Assembly (NCBI GenBank): GCA_030867875.1
Contig: JAOWCC010001634.1
Location: forward strand, 133,201,593-133,265,592
DNA length: 64,000 nt
Reading direction: 5' to 3'
From: Actinernus sp. WN-2022
Taxonomy: Eukaryota > Cnidaria > Anthozoa > Actiniaria > Actinernidae
Shown here in pieces: positions 1-9,345 of the stretch (the stretch's first letter is position 1; each line of letters begins with the position of its first letter). The notes beneath the pieces were generated by a model. The model saw nothing but the letters and a program-made list of their open reading frames with translations, searched no databases and was not told the origin of the DNA. Made by a program: the position numbers and the translations under genes.

Positions 1-150
1 CATGAACAGCCCACTGTATTCACCGTATTCAGATATAGTAGTGCTATATTTCAAGGTTACAAGACCCGTGTTAAAAATAGAAATAAAGAGTTGGCGTTGC
101 TTGTGGCAAAGTGTGTGTATGGTGTTCTGGGCTGCGGGAACGGCGTAACA
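1..150 (+). repeat. 5' LTR (partial) of gypsy element 1
   Basis: Positions 1-150 match 18609-18758 almost base for base, with only a few substitutions. The right-hand copy is complete (222 bp, TG...CA), so this is the 3' two thirds of the 5' LTR, ending in GGCGTAACA. The 5' third lies outside the window. A primer-binding-type sequence follows after a 2-base gap. Confidence 0.92.
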
Positions 151-152
151 TT

Positions 153-167
153 TGGGGGTTCAGACGG
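153..167 (+). promoter_or_regulatory. Primer binding site of gypsy element 1
   Basis: TGGGGGTTCAGACGG starts with TGG, the complement of a tRNA CCA end, and lies two bases after the LTR end, the expected place for the minus-strand primer site of an LTR retrotransposon. The priming tRNA was not identified. Confidence 0.7.
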
Positions 168-692
168 AAATGTAATTGATTAATTTGGAATTGTAAATGC
201 TGTATGTTACAGCTTGGATTGGATTGTAGGGGTTTGTGGACAGTTTGATCCAGGAATCGTAAAGTTAGTGGGCAAAACTCCTTTGTTAGGTAGTATTAGT
301 CTAGTAAGTGTTGGACAGACTATTATTCGAGATGCGAGGAGAAGAATTGTTGTTGGAAGTTCAGGGTTTGGTTTAAGGGTTTTCGAGGGATCAAGTATTA
401 AAGCTTATGAAGAAGCTGGGGATCGGAAAGGGAACAGAGGATGAGGTTAAAAGTCGCTTTAGTTTGATTAAAGAAGTTAATAGATTTCTGGAGGAAAATT
501 TGCTAGAGTCGGGCGAAGAGGGGTTCGATTTCTTGAAGAGATCAGAGATGATTTAACACAAGGGGATAAGAAAGAAGCACATGAAGAAAAAGCTACCGTA
601 AATTCCCGTTCCGAAGTTAAACAAGAGCGAGGGGAATTAAATAGATCGATATCAGATGGCGACTTTTAGGGGGATCAACAAGTCGAGTAACA

Positions 693-1431
693 ATGCACAA
701 ATTTGGGGGTGTATTCCGAAGAGAGTTTAAGATAACCGGGCAGATTGGAGAGCCGGAGCAAAAAGATAAACTGGGTTTTATAAGCCTAGCAAGGCAAATC
801 GAGAGTGGATTGTTCACAGGGTATGACGAAGGGGAAGTTGTAGATGCCGTGATTAGAGCGTTGACTCCCGGCATGCGGCTCAGAAGCTGTCTTGAAAGCA
901 TCCCAAATATGACGTTATCTCGCCTATATCAGATCCTGCGATCACATTACCAGCAACCAAGCGCGATCGATTTGCATCAAAAACTAGCCACTATAGCCCA
1001 AGTAAGCAGCGAAGACCCGCAAAGCGTCTCAGTTAGACGACACGAGAGTGAAATACGATTACGCCATTGTGCAAAGTCTATTTTTACACACTGTGGTGAC
1101 AGGCTTGCGAGATGAGGCGATAAGGGTTAAGCTTACGCCATATCTTCAAAACGCTGACGTGACCGATGAAACGCTATTGCAGCAAATGAGTAGCGCAATG
1201 TCAGCGGAACGCGATAGAAAGAACAAAATCTCTCGATCAAAGCGCGTAGATACAAGCATAAACAAAATCAAGACCGAGGACTTGAGGGACGGCGGATCGT
1301 CAGACCGGGGAGAAAACCGCAAAAGTAAAAGCAAAGAAAAAGATGAAGGCCACATCATGGCAGCTATTCAGGCGCTTAGAGCAGAAGTGGCGGCCATAAG
1401 AGAGGCAGTGTGGAGAGCGAAGCTATCTTGA
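693..1431 (+). pseudogene. Gag capsid remnant of gypsy element 1
   Basis: Two overlapping reading frames (693-1115, 1048-1431) read as one Gag protein broken by a frameshift near 1048-1115. The first covers the capsid-like helical region around the EFKITGQIGEP and LARQIESGLF stretches. The second holds the capsid C-terminal part and a charged linker rich in Lys, Arg and Ser. The fold resembles Ty3/gypsy Gag of the type also domesticated in vertebrates as PNMA-like genes. This is recognition of style, not a search result. The true start is uncertain; an upstream open stretch at 214-444 begins with a non-ATG codon and I do not assign it. Confidence 0.7.
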
Positions 1432-1436
1432 AGCTA

Positions 1437-1531
1437 TCTTGAAAGCATCCTAAGTATGACGTTATCTCGCCTAAGACAGATCCTGCGATCACATTACCAG
1501 CAACCAAGCGCGATCGATTTGCATCAAAAAT
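1437..1531 (+). repeat. Internal duplication of a gag segment
   Basis: This stretch repeats about 885-990 with a few changes; both contain TATGACGTTATCTCGCCTA and GATCGATTTGCATCAAAAA. It lies just before the nucleocapsid part, so the element copied a piece of its own capsid gene. The copy is in direct orientation and disrupts the original frame. Confidence 0.85.
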
Positions 1532-1583
1532 TAGCAGAGTGGAGAGCGAAGACCCACGGAGTCACAGGAGCCACGGCCTAGAG

Positions 1584-1925
1584 GTGCTAATAATGCCGCG
1601 AGAAGAGGGTGCGAGTTGTGTACGCGGGAAGGGAAGGCTGAGTTGTGTGAGCATTGCTGGAAGTGCGGTAGTAGCGAACACTGGAGTAGGGGGTGTCGGG
1701 CGACTAGACCACCGGCGGAAAACTGGAATTTCTTGCGCTAAAATGGGCCATAACTGAACAGTTCCGCGATTACCTGTACTACGCTCCATCCTTTGTCGTT
1801 TATACCGACAACAACCCTTTAACGTATGAACTTACCACTGCAAACCTGAATTCAACCGGACATCGCTGGGTCGCCGAACTTGCTGACTTTAACTTCACCA
1901 TTAATTACCGCCCAGGAAAAGCGAA
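1584..1925 (+). pseudogene. Gag zinc knuckle joined to the RNase H tail
   Basis: From about 1584 a Cys-rich stretch ends in the zinc knuckle CWKCGSSEHWSRGC. Within a few codons it passes into the end of a Ty3/gypsy RNase H domain: LALKWAITEQFRDYL, then VVYTDNNPLTY and the NYRPGKANTDA tail. Protease and the whole reverse transcriptase, about 1.5-2 kb in an intact element, are missing between them, with the junction near 1720. This is an internal deletion copy. Confidence 0.8.
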
Positions 1926-3076
1926 CACCGACGCAGGAGTACAGAGCAGAAGTGTCAACAGAAATTATAGGGGAGACGATCACCGCAATGTCCGTTCAGT
2001 GGAAAGGCGACAACTTACTGTCCACAGCCTTGCGCGCTAACCAAGGAGAAGAGGCAGACGTAGATATCGACCACTCCAGATCACAGGTGATAGACCCGCA
2101 AGAAATCGCACTCGTTCAGAGAGAGGGTCAAACTATCGGTACGGTGCTTAAGTACATGTTAGCAAAGAAACCACCAACAGCACAGAAGAGGCGACAAGAG
2201 ACACGGCAAGTCCTGAACCTCCTACACGAATTAGAGATAGGAAAAGATCAATTGCAAATACGACGGAGGAGGAGTGGACTCAATCTTCAAATAGTCCTAC
2301 CAAAGAAGTACCACCGTCTGGTTTACAAAAACCTACATGAAGATGTGGGACACATGGGCGTTGAACGCACTATTTATCTAGCAAGAAAGAAGTTCTATTG
2401 GCCGCGGATGGCGAGTGATATTGAGCACTTCATTACAAAAGTATGCTCGTGTCTGCAGCATAAGACCCCCACATTCAAGACGCGCGCACCCATGCAAAGT
2501 ATCCATTTTGAACTAGTATCAATGGATTTTGTCCACCTCGAAAAATGTTCTGGCGGCTACGAGTACATACTGGTTATCGTAGATCACTTTACACGGTTTG
2601 CGTAAGCGTACGCTACGAAAATCAAATCGGCCCGCACCGTGGCGGAGAAACTTTACAACGACTTCATTCTGCGTTTCGGTTTTCTTGCTAGATTTCACCA
2701 CGATCAAGGAGGGGAATTTGAAAATAATTTACTCAAAGAGCTCGAAAAATGCAGTGGCATACTACATTCACGCACAACGCCCTATCATCCGCAAGGAAAT
2801 GGGCAGGTCGAGAGATTTAATCGTACCCTACTCCAGATGCTACGGACTCTCCCTAAACAACATAAATCACACTGGAAAGACCATCTAAGTAAAATGGTTC
2901 ACGCGTACAATTGTACCAGGAATGAGGCGACAGGCTTCTCGCCGTTCTACCTTCATTTCGGGAGATCACCGAGGTTACCGATTGACATGATGTTTCGACG
3001 CGTTCAGGAGAGCCATCCAGGGAGCTACACAGAGTATGTGAAGAAATGGACGGCGGCGATGACAGAAGCAAAATAA
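1880..3076 (+). pseudogene. Ty3/gypsy integrase remnant
   Basis: The reading frame holds the His/Cys zinc-binding domain (H and H in HEDVGHMGVERTIYLARK, then CSC) and the DDE core: first Asp in MDFVHL, second in [10 protein letters not shown], Glu in [10 protein letters not shown]. An in-frame TAA at 2603-2605 splits the core after DHFTRFA; the frame stays open on both sides. The C-terminal part stops early at 3076. It may once have inserted element cDNA into the host genome and is non-functional here. Confidence 0.88.
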
Positions 3077-3133
3077 GGGAACCGGGTAGCATCTATGGGA
3101 AAGAACCAATACGACAAGAAAGTGCGGAGTACC

Positions 3134-3390
3134 CATGCATCCAGTGCAGCAACAGCCACCGATGTATCAAACGCCACTTCCTTGGATGTACCAACCGCCG
3201 TTTGCACCACCTGTATTTAACTTTGGCTGGAGTCGTAATCACTAGCCTTAATGAACAATTTTATATATTATAAAAAGAAAAAAAAACAAAGCAACCAGAT
3301 ACAGTGCTGTTAGTAGCCTGTTGGAGTTGGGATGAAAGCCCACAACAAACTGAACATTGCGAAGTCATATGATAGGAGCATGTTAAGATA
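3134..3390 (+). other. Short Pro/Gln-rich open stretch and 3' untranslated part of gypsy 1
   Basis: From ATG 3134 a short frame of about 35 codons reads Pro/Gln-rich (QQQPPMYQ, PPFAPPVFNFGW) and ends near 3240. It looks like a piece of a low-complexity Gag tail in a different frame from integrase. After it there is only A-rich noncoding sequence up to the Polinton. No gene is supported. Confidence 0.35.
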
Positions 3391-3587
3391 AGTAGTATAC
3401 AAAGTGGCGGTTCTGGCGCAGCACCTTCGTTTTCATTTTTTTGTCACATTCTATGGCCCCCTTCCCCCAAACGCATTTGTTAAACTTTATAAACCACAAT
3501 ATGTACCAAATCCCAACTTATTATCTTCTTGGCGTTTAGGTTCCCCACTTTATATACTACTATAGTACACTTATTACATTTTAACAC
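3391..3587 (+). repeat. Left terminal inverted repeat of the Polinton
   Basis: It matches the reverse complement of 18151-18340 over nearly its full length with scattered mismatches and small indels. Shared stretches include TACAAAGTGGCGGTTCTGGC, ACCACAATATGTACCAAATC and TATATACTACT. Its inner end overlaps the 3' end of the F-box/ankyrin gene. Confidence 0.95.
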
Positions 3588-4219
3588 CCAACCCCACCGG
3601 CAAACCGCAAATATTCATAGAGCCTCCTACCGACATAGGTGATATTACCTTTTTTACCGTCGATTGTTGCCACAAATATCGTTGTATCTATCTCACTTCT
3701 AGTGAGTTGGAACTGAGTGATGAGCCAATTAACTACATCGAGATGATCATTTTTACAGGCATAGTATAACGCAAAACTATCTTGAGCACGCGCATCCTCT
3801 GTGGTGAGTTGGAAACATTTGGTGAGCCATTTAGCAACATCTAGCCGCCCACCATAGCAGGCATAGCGCAGCGCAAGGTTATCTCGATAGCGGGCATTCT
3901 GCGCGGTAAGCTGGAAGCGCTGTGAGATCCATTTAGCGCTATCGAGATGACCCTCATGACATAGGATACATAGTTCTCGACATGCATCCACAGCGGAAAT
4001 ACCGAAGGTCCTAACCAAACCTTCCCGACTACAAGCGTCTACGAAATCATACGTGAGGATTCGCAAGATCAGTATTCGACCTACATTTTTATAGCGGGCT
4101 AGAGATGCCGCATCGCCTAATCGTTTCGAAGTCAAAGAAACGCTTGCAAAAGCCCAAGGCCCTGAGTACTCTACGATCTTAGTCAAGATTTCTAGAGGGA
4201 GGTCCAACATATTAGCCAT
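3581..4219 (-). CDS. F-box and ankyrin-repeat protein of the Polinton
   Basis: 212 aa from ATG 4219. Residues ~4-45 (LDLPLEILTKIVEYSG then SLTSKRLGDAA) look like an F-box, the domain that binds SKP1 of SCF ubiquitin ligases. Residues ~85-190 hold three or four degenerate ankyrin-type repeats around GHLDSAKWI, ACYGGRLDVAKWL and ACKNDHLDVVNWL. F-box plus ankyrin proteins are common in poxviruses and giant viruses, where they redirect host ubiquitination; here the arrangement is F-box first. It sits at the left tip, transcribed outward, and ends inside the TIR. The frame is intact, unlike most genes of this element. Role as a host-interaction factor is inference; it could also be a captured host gene. 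Confidence 0.72.
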   Translation of the reverse strand: MANMLDLPLEILTKIVEYSGPWAFASVSLTSKRLGDAASLARYKNVGRILILRILTYDFVDACSREGLVRTFGISAVDACRELCILCHEGHLDSAKWISQRFQLTAQNARYRDNLALRYACYGGRLDVAKWLTKCFQLTTEDARAQDSFALYYACKNDHLDVVNWLITQFQLTRSEIDTTIFVATIDGKKGNITYVGRRLYEYLRFAGGVGC

Positions 4220-4336
4220 TGTTATTGGTATATACTATCTGAACCATTTCTCTAATATGTTCGAATTATTAGAACCCACTTTATTATCGTTTGAACAGCA
4301 ATTAGAGAAAGGCTAGTATAAGGTATACATCGAACG

Positions 4337-4648
4337 ATGCCGGAGATAATAACTTGTAGTTGGTTGATGCGAGGGAAGGACACGAAATGCGCGAGGAAGT
4401 GTTCTAAGATATCAGAGTACTGTGCTCAACACAACTTCCAGATTCAAAGAGGGAGCACCCCATTCGTCCCGTGTTCGAAGTGTGGCCGTGGTTTTCGTAC
4501 TAGTTACGGACTTTGTACAAAGTGTGGTGCACCACAGCGCCGCATCATTCTTGAGAAGAAATACCTAGAAACGAAATGCCGCACTAGGGATTGTTTTTCA
4601 AAGGTATTAGCAGAATTGAAGAACCATAAGGTATTTCTAGATAATTAG
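4337..4648 (+). CDS. Cys-rich zinc-binding protein, unknown function
   Basis: 103 aa from ATG 4337, divergent from the F-box/ankyrin gene with a 117-bp gap. The N-terminus has a C-x10-C-x3-C-x6-C-x2-H pattern (TCSWLMRGKDTKCARKC, YCAQHN). It is followed by two CxxC pairs, CSKCGRGF and CTKCGAP, typical of a zinc ribbon or treble clef, and a basic C-terminus with two more Cys. The proximal YCxxH motif resembles short zinc motifs in nuclear proteins of large DNA viruses. Nucleic-acid binding is likely but unproven. It could act with the adjacent TFIIB-like gene in transcription, an inference from neighbourhood only. Confidence 0.6.
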   Translation: MPEIITCSWLMRGKDTKCARKCSKISEYCAQHNFQIQRGSTPFVPCSKCGRGFRTSYGLCTKCGAPQRRIILEKKYLETKCRTRDCFSKVLAELKNHKVFLDN

Positions 4649-4667
4649 AAATCGCGATACGATGGAA

Positions 4668-4724
4668 GAAAAAAAAGAAAGAAAGAGAAACCGACTTCAT
4701 GTCTCTCTTTCTTTCTTTTTTTCT
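4668..4724. terminator. Long A/T-rich hairpin between genes
   Basis: An imperfectly spaced inverted repeat, arms AAAGAAAGAAAGAGA and TCTCTTTCTTTCTTT, with a short loop. It lies 20 bases after the Cys-rich gene stop and 40 bases before the TFIIB start. It could mark a transcript end or simply be a purine/pyrimidine microsatellite pair. Confidence 0.45.
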
Positions 4725-4765
4725 CATGTTAGATAATAGATAGACCTATAGTATACACCAATAGT

Positions 4766-5694
4766 ATGGATGACCCACTTAGCTTACTCGGTGGTTCCAG
4801 TCTACGTATGTTTTATATCAATCCCCCTGAAACATGCTCCGAGTGTCTATGCCCAATGAAAGTGATAGGAACTGAATTCATATGTTCCACTTGTGGCCTT
4901 GTTTCCGAGGCTGAATTAAGCGAAGAAACGATTGACGTTGCTACTATGTTGCGTATAGTAGGTCCTGATAGCTTTCGATATCAAAGCGATCTCGATCGTG
5001 CGAGCCCAACAGATAACCAAGAATTTCAACGACGCATAGCTATGAGAGAACTACAGGCATACAACGCAGCTTATGAACGAAACCACAACCTATCGTTTCC
5101 CACAAATGTATTAGAAATCGTAGCAGATGCATTCATCCAATCGAAGAAAGTTTGTGTCAAGCGTAGTCATGCTAAGAGAACTATTTTAGCTGCTATACTT
5201 TACCACGCATGTATACAATGTGGGTTCATTCGCTTTAAAATGAGGTTGCTAGTTTCATGCAACTTGAGAACCGGCGTATATATAGCGGCAGCGTATTTAT
5301 ACACTCGCTACATGCCGACGACAAAATCGATATTGACTTAAACGCTGATCGCATAGCTCCTCATATAGCAACGACCTTTACCAAACTCGGCCTACCTGAA
5401 GCACATCTCCAACAAATAGTCTACGAGGTCGTTAACACAGCAATCAAAGGCCATATCGGCCTACACTCCCGACTTCACACCAAAGTTGTTGGAGCAAGCT
5501 ACGAGGTGCTACACCGTTCAGGATCGCGCATATCTCTTATTGACGTTGTTAAGCGGTGTGGTACACATAAGGGTACGATCGTGCGTTTTATCGATGAGTT
5601 ACTTGCTTACCATTCCCACCTCGAGCCAATCTATATGATTGATAGAGTAATGCGAAAGCGCTTGAAAAAAGAAACGAAACTGGGCAGCGGGTAA
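4766..5694 (+). pseudogene. TFIIB-like transcription initiation factor, frameshifted
   Basis: Two frames (4766-5341 and 5257-5694) together make about 310 aa, the usual TFIIB length. Near residue 20 is a zinc ribbon, CSEC with CSTCGLV 13 residues later, the part that contacts RNA polymerase II. It is followed by two helical cyclin-like repeats; the first is around VLEIVADAFIQSKKVCVKRS and the second contains GLPEAHLQQIVYEVV and a helix-turn-helix-like SLIDVVKRCGTHKGTIVRF. The reading frame changes by one base near 5234-5245, at a run of four A. No canonical -1 slippery heptamer is in register there, so a single-base loss is the simplest explanation. TFIIB homologues are known in giant viruses; they are not in the core Polinton set I know. 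Confidence 0.78.
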
Positions 5695-6062
5695 AAAGCT
5701 CTAGCGTTGGCTTAAATTAAAATACACTAATTCTGACAGGTGGGATGTGAATCGACTGGCGCCTCATATCTAGTTTTATGATGTAAACTGAAGTTCACTT
5801 GTAAAATTCCTAAGCGACCCTAAAATTCCGATCCGACCCTAAAACTCCTTAGCGACCCAATTTTACTTTAACGAGATAAAAATATTTTTGTTTACGACTC
5901 AGAAACTTAATTTCACCAAGCTGAAATAAAATCTACTGACAATCGCCTACGCGCTGTCTCGAAATTTACATACGAACCAGACGTAGGAATTAATTTGTAC
6001 GGAGATTTTTGTAAAGTTAAAATGAAATCCACGCTCGCTTCTATGGTAGGACATTTCGATTT
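5695..6062. other. Gene-free spacer with a small tandem repeat
   Basis: No open frame of note. At 5801-5860 three ~19-bp units repeat (TAAAATTCCTAAGCGACCC and variants). The rest is AT-rich spacer between the convergent ends of the TFIIB gene and the membrane-protein gene. Confidence 0.6.
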
Positions 6063-6691
6063 TCATCCTACTAGACTGCCAAGTTTTGCTCTCATCTCCT
6101 TTCTGATCTCGGAGCGAAGTTCTTCTACGCTTTTTAACCCTCCTTCTCGCCTGTTTTTTTGTCGTATTCCTAGCTTAAGCTCCTCATATTTCCCTTTCTC
6201 ACCAACGATGCCTACAAACTCAGCGTCTGAAATGTTGTCGTCAGCTAGAGCTTTCGAAATTTTGGCTTCCACGGAATTAACCTTGGCCTTTGCCAACATA
6301 ACAGTCTTTTCGTGCTTAGAGACGTGAACCCCCAGTTTCTTACTGGCAACAGCCGTCAAGGCCGAAGTGACGGCACAAAGAAATCCCACGGATCCTAAAG
6401 AAAGCCCGACAGGCAAACCGACTCCTGTCAATGACATACCCAGAGCGGATGCGGACAAAACTTCACTCAGGCTACCTGTGGCCACAGCAACCCCGTGAAC
6501 GATACCACGGGCTCGGGCATATTTTTTGCGAACAACTTCGTAGTGCTTTGCCTGCTGTTCGAGCTCGGCAAGCGTATTACAGACTTTCTGCAGTCGAAAG
6601 CTATCTCCAGACAAAACGGTTTCAGATGAATGTGTAGCTGTGGATAGATCGGCGCTGTTGGAACTGTTTGAATTGAATCGCTTGCCATCAT
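6063..6691 (-). pseudogene. Conserved Polinton protein with hydrophobic segment, 5' frameshift
   Basis: The open frame 6614-6063 lacks an in-frame ATG. A short frame from ATG 6691 (MMASDSIQTVPTAPIYPQL) overlaps it and probably supplies the original N-terminus, so a frameshift lies near 6600-6640. The protein has a helical region (LAELEQQAKHYEVVRKKYA), then about 55 Gly/Ala/Ser/Val-rich residues that could span a membrane once or twice. The C-terminal helical part includes SKHEKTVMLAKAKVN and ISDAEFVGIVGEKGKYEELK. I recall this architecture from other cnidarian Polintons, always unnamed. Function is unknown; a virion or membrane-remodelling role is possible. Confidence 0.65.
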
Positions 6692-6707
6692 ATGTATATG
6701 CTATAAC

Positions 6708-7357
6708 TTACTCAATCTTCAATACGTAGCGTATAGGTCGACCACGGAAGTTTACCACATTTCCTTTCTCATCGCGAATCGTCAGGCGAAGGCTGTTTCT
6801 CATCGACCCTAGAGCTCGGGCTGTTAGTGGTAGTAGTGGAGCGTATGTTGATTTTGTAAACCTTCCACCGCGGATCTCTAAGCTAGCTAGGACTTGTGAT
6901 CGTTTTCCATCTAGAAGTGAGAAGCCAGAATCCACCACATCGCAGTGGACATATACTGTATGGATATCTCGTAGCGTAAGTTCATACTTATCTACTTTTA
7001 GTCTTATGCCTTGCCTAGGCTCATTTTCTTTAGCAAACAGCAGCGCGTAGAGATTTAAACCAAGTATAATCGATTGCTTGACTTCTAGAATCCAAACACC
7101 TGTCAGTGGGGGTTTCACGAATTTTATGATATTAGCATCAATTGCGGGTTTTAAGTATTATTGGATGCTTACCATATCATGGTACCCCTCAGGAAAATCA
7201 GGTGGGAAGCCCACACCCTCGGTATCCCACCAGAACGACGCTTTCTCCGCTTTCTCTCAAAAGTGACCTCAACTAGCGAAATATTCTGTATATGAATAGG
7301 TTGATCAAAGTAGACCGTATGGTCAGCCGAGGTGGTGGTGACATTTAAGATCACCAT
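6708..7357 (-). pseudogene. Probable minor capsid (penton-like single jelly-roll) protein, frameshifted
   Basis: Two minus frames, 7357-7169 and 7118-6708, read as one ~210-aa protein. The first starts at ATG 7357 with alternating beta-strand-like hydrophobics. The second has FAKENEPRQGIRLKVDK, an IHTVYVHCDVVD strand pair and a Leu/Arg-rich end. The VHCDxxD region and C-terminal strand order look like Polinton minor capsid proteins, the presumed penton at capsid vertices. The frame breaks between about 7120 and 7240. Start to start distance to the next gene is 48 bp, so the two share a divergent promoter region. Assignment is by resemblance and would need a structure or profile search. Confidence 0.6.
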
Positions 7358-7405
7358 GTTAAACCTTAAGTTTGATATACATATAAGTACTTGCGCTTCA
7401 ATACG

Positions 7406-9034
7406 ATGCTGTTTGTACAGTCGAACACCTCTTTATGGACGGAGTTCAAGAAGAAGTATCCACACGCTGACTACTCTAGATTTAGCGTTAAAACCTATGA
7501 TTACAATGGGGATAGATGGCCGTACGTCGTATTATTAGACAGAGGGGTAGAATACGTAGCCTATGGTTTGGAGGGCTTTATTAACCTACCTGATGTACAA
7601 AAACGTATTGATGCCGCACTAGGTACAGCCGCCAGCGTTACGCAAGAAGATAAAAAGGTCCAGGATGGTTTCCCAAAAGTGCTTTTACTGGCTAGTGGGG
7701 ACCGTAAAATGCGCCTCCCACCAGAATGGTCATCTGATTTATGGGGGAAACCATTCCAGCTTCACCCCCTCGACATCTACGTAACAGAACACGAATACTT
7801 CAAAGCGGAAGTCCCAAACATCTTTACAAACCTCGTTGTGCTATATGGTGGTGGGGCAGGTGGTGGACCCCAAGGAGGTAAGATTGTAGATATCCGCAGG
7901 TGGCTCCAGGGCCCCAATAGCGATTTCTGGCCACAACAGGTCAATTTTGCTGTGTTACTGGCCACTGAGGGTTGTGGTATTTCGGTTGATATGCTGAAAG
8001 ACCTTCCAAAACGTGTAGCTTCTATCATACGGTTTCATATTTACTTCACAACACGTAAAATACTCCAAGAGATGGGTACTTCACTCCCAGGAGCAGCCAC
8101 TTGGAAGGCTTGGGACAACCCCCACAACAAAGCTGCGTACAATAAGATCTGTAAAGACTTCTCCATTCCAAAAGACACCGATTTTAGATTTCGACAGGGG
8201 CGCCTGGGGGGCCTGGGAACCACATTCACATGGATGATAGGTGATAAAGTATGGACCACGAATCCCGCTTGGAACGACGCTAGAGAACTTAAGGCATTTA
8301 GAAGAGGAGACTCTGATGCTGAGCTTGATGCTGGGAGGACACGCATCGAGAACAAAAAAGCAGCCGAGCAGTGGAAGCAATTCATTCCAAAAGTAAGCAA
8401 CACACACATTGGGCTAACAACTGTTGGTCGTGGCAGGCTCAACCAGAGCATAGAATAATATGTGATTTGTGTGTGTGAAGCCCAGACATCAGTACGAGGC
8501 TCAATACTTGGTAGTGCTGGTCATGCAGATGAGGGCCGTACGATTTTCCTCAAAATACTCGAGGACCTCATTAAGAGCAATGACATTGCAGCTAACATCA
8601 AAAGATTCCAGGATACCATTTCAGATACCTTCAGGCGTTTAGACTATGCACTTGCTCCGGGAGTCTGGCTTCTACCATCAGATATGGCCCTAGACTTCAA
8701 GATTAAAGTGGGCTACAACAATAACCTCATAAGGGTTGGTGCCAATATGAGTATGGGGGTTAATACCATTAATAGGTCGCTCATAATTAAACCTCCACCG
8801 CCTCCACACAAGGGTGGAACCGGTAAGTCCGCCCCACATAGCTCAGGTACGACGCATGTACCAAAGACAAAATCGACTACGACGCATGTACCAAAGACAA
8901 AATCAACTACGACGCATGTACCACCTCCCGCACCTAGCAAAAAAGCCCCCCATAGTACCACACCACAACACGAGATCAATCTAGCAGTGGTAACTATTGT
9001 TGAAGCCGGATCTGAGTGGTTGTTATTTCGCTAA
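7406..9034 (+). pseudogene. Large conserved Polinton protein of unknown function, one nonsense codon
   Basis: The frame is open from ATG 7406 to 8455, has a TAA at 8456-8458, then stays open in the same frame to 9034, about 540 codons in all. Continuity across the stop suggests one gene with a single nonsense mutation. Visible features are a Gly-rich loop (VVLYGGGAGGGPQGGKIV), a segment EGCGISVDMLKDLPKRVASI, a Pro-rich linker (KPPPPPHKGG) and a 10-residue tandem repeat TTHVPKTKST at 8849-8925. I recall uncharacterised homologues in cnidarian Polintons. It may be a structural or vertex protein; no enzyme motif is seen. Confidence 0.68.
8849..8925 (+). repeat. 30-bp coding tandem repeat
   Basis: Two and a half copies of a 30-bp unit starting ACGACGCATGTACCAAAGAC, encoding TTHVPKTKST. 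It lies in the low-complexity tail of the unknown large protein; unit length keeps frame. Confidence 0.9.
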
Positions 9035-9345
9035 CGCCGCTTGAATTGCTCTACCACGAACACAACTACAGCCACAATTAACAACCAATGGTTGTTTGCT
9101 AGGAATCCCACAGCTTCACCAGCCATAGTAAATATGAAGTTTGCAATTGGTCCAATCATCCCAGGTAAGATCTCTCCCAGCTTTTTTCTTAGTGCTTTTA
9201 ACGCTTTGGCAGCGGTTTTAACCGCATCTTTAATATAGTCAGGCAAGCCCTTTGGTGGCTTTGGAACGGCCCTCGTCAGGTAGGAAACTATCGTACCAAT
9301 CACAGCCCCAACCGCCAGTAAGACGGAAGTAGCCGTTACCGATAC
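9031..9345 (-). CDS. Small membrane protein of the Polinton
   Basis: Minus-strand protein of at least 90 aa with a C-terminal transmembrane helix (NHWLLIVAVVVFVVEQF) and basic tail KRR. Its N-terminal part is probably hydrophobic too: reading further upstream in frame gives TATSVLLAVGAVIGTIVSYL. No ATG is seen in frame, so the start codon is probably mutated or lies within the neighbouring gene. A middle segment is Lys-rich (AVKTAAKALKALRKKLGEIL). It overlaps the end of the next upstream minus gene by a few bases. Polintons commonly carry such short double-membrane-span proteins of unknown role. Confidence 0.6.
   Translation of the reverse strand, partial: VSVTATSVLLAVGAVIGTIVSYLTRAVPKPPKGLPDYIKDAVKTAAKALKALRKKLGEILPGMIGPIANFIFTMAGEAVGFLANNHWLLIVAVVVFVVEQFKRR

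Noticed and set aside
214..444. Open frame near the start of gypsy 1
   Set aside because: It begins with TTG, has no recognised motif and lies in what should be the leader between primer site and gag.
3581..4219. Host ankyrin gene next to the transposon
   Set aside because: It lies inside the TIR-bounded element and its 3' end overlaps the TIR, so it belongs to the Polinton.
5230..5250. Programmed -1 ribosomal frameshift in the TFIIB-like gene
   Set aside because: The T/A-rich stretch is not a canonical slippery heptamer in the zero frame, and the element has many other breaks. A one-base loss is simpler.
8041..8451. Minus frames opposite the large unknown Polinton gene
   Set aside because: Antisense shadows; composition rich in Cys, Ser and Phe without a domain.
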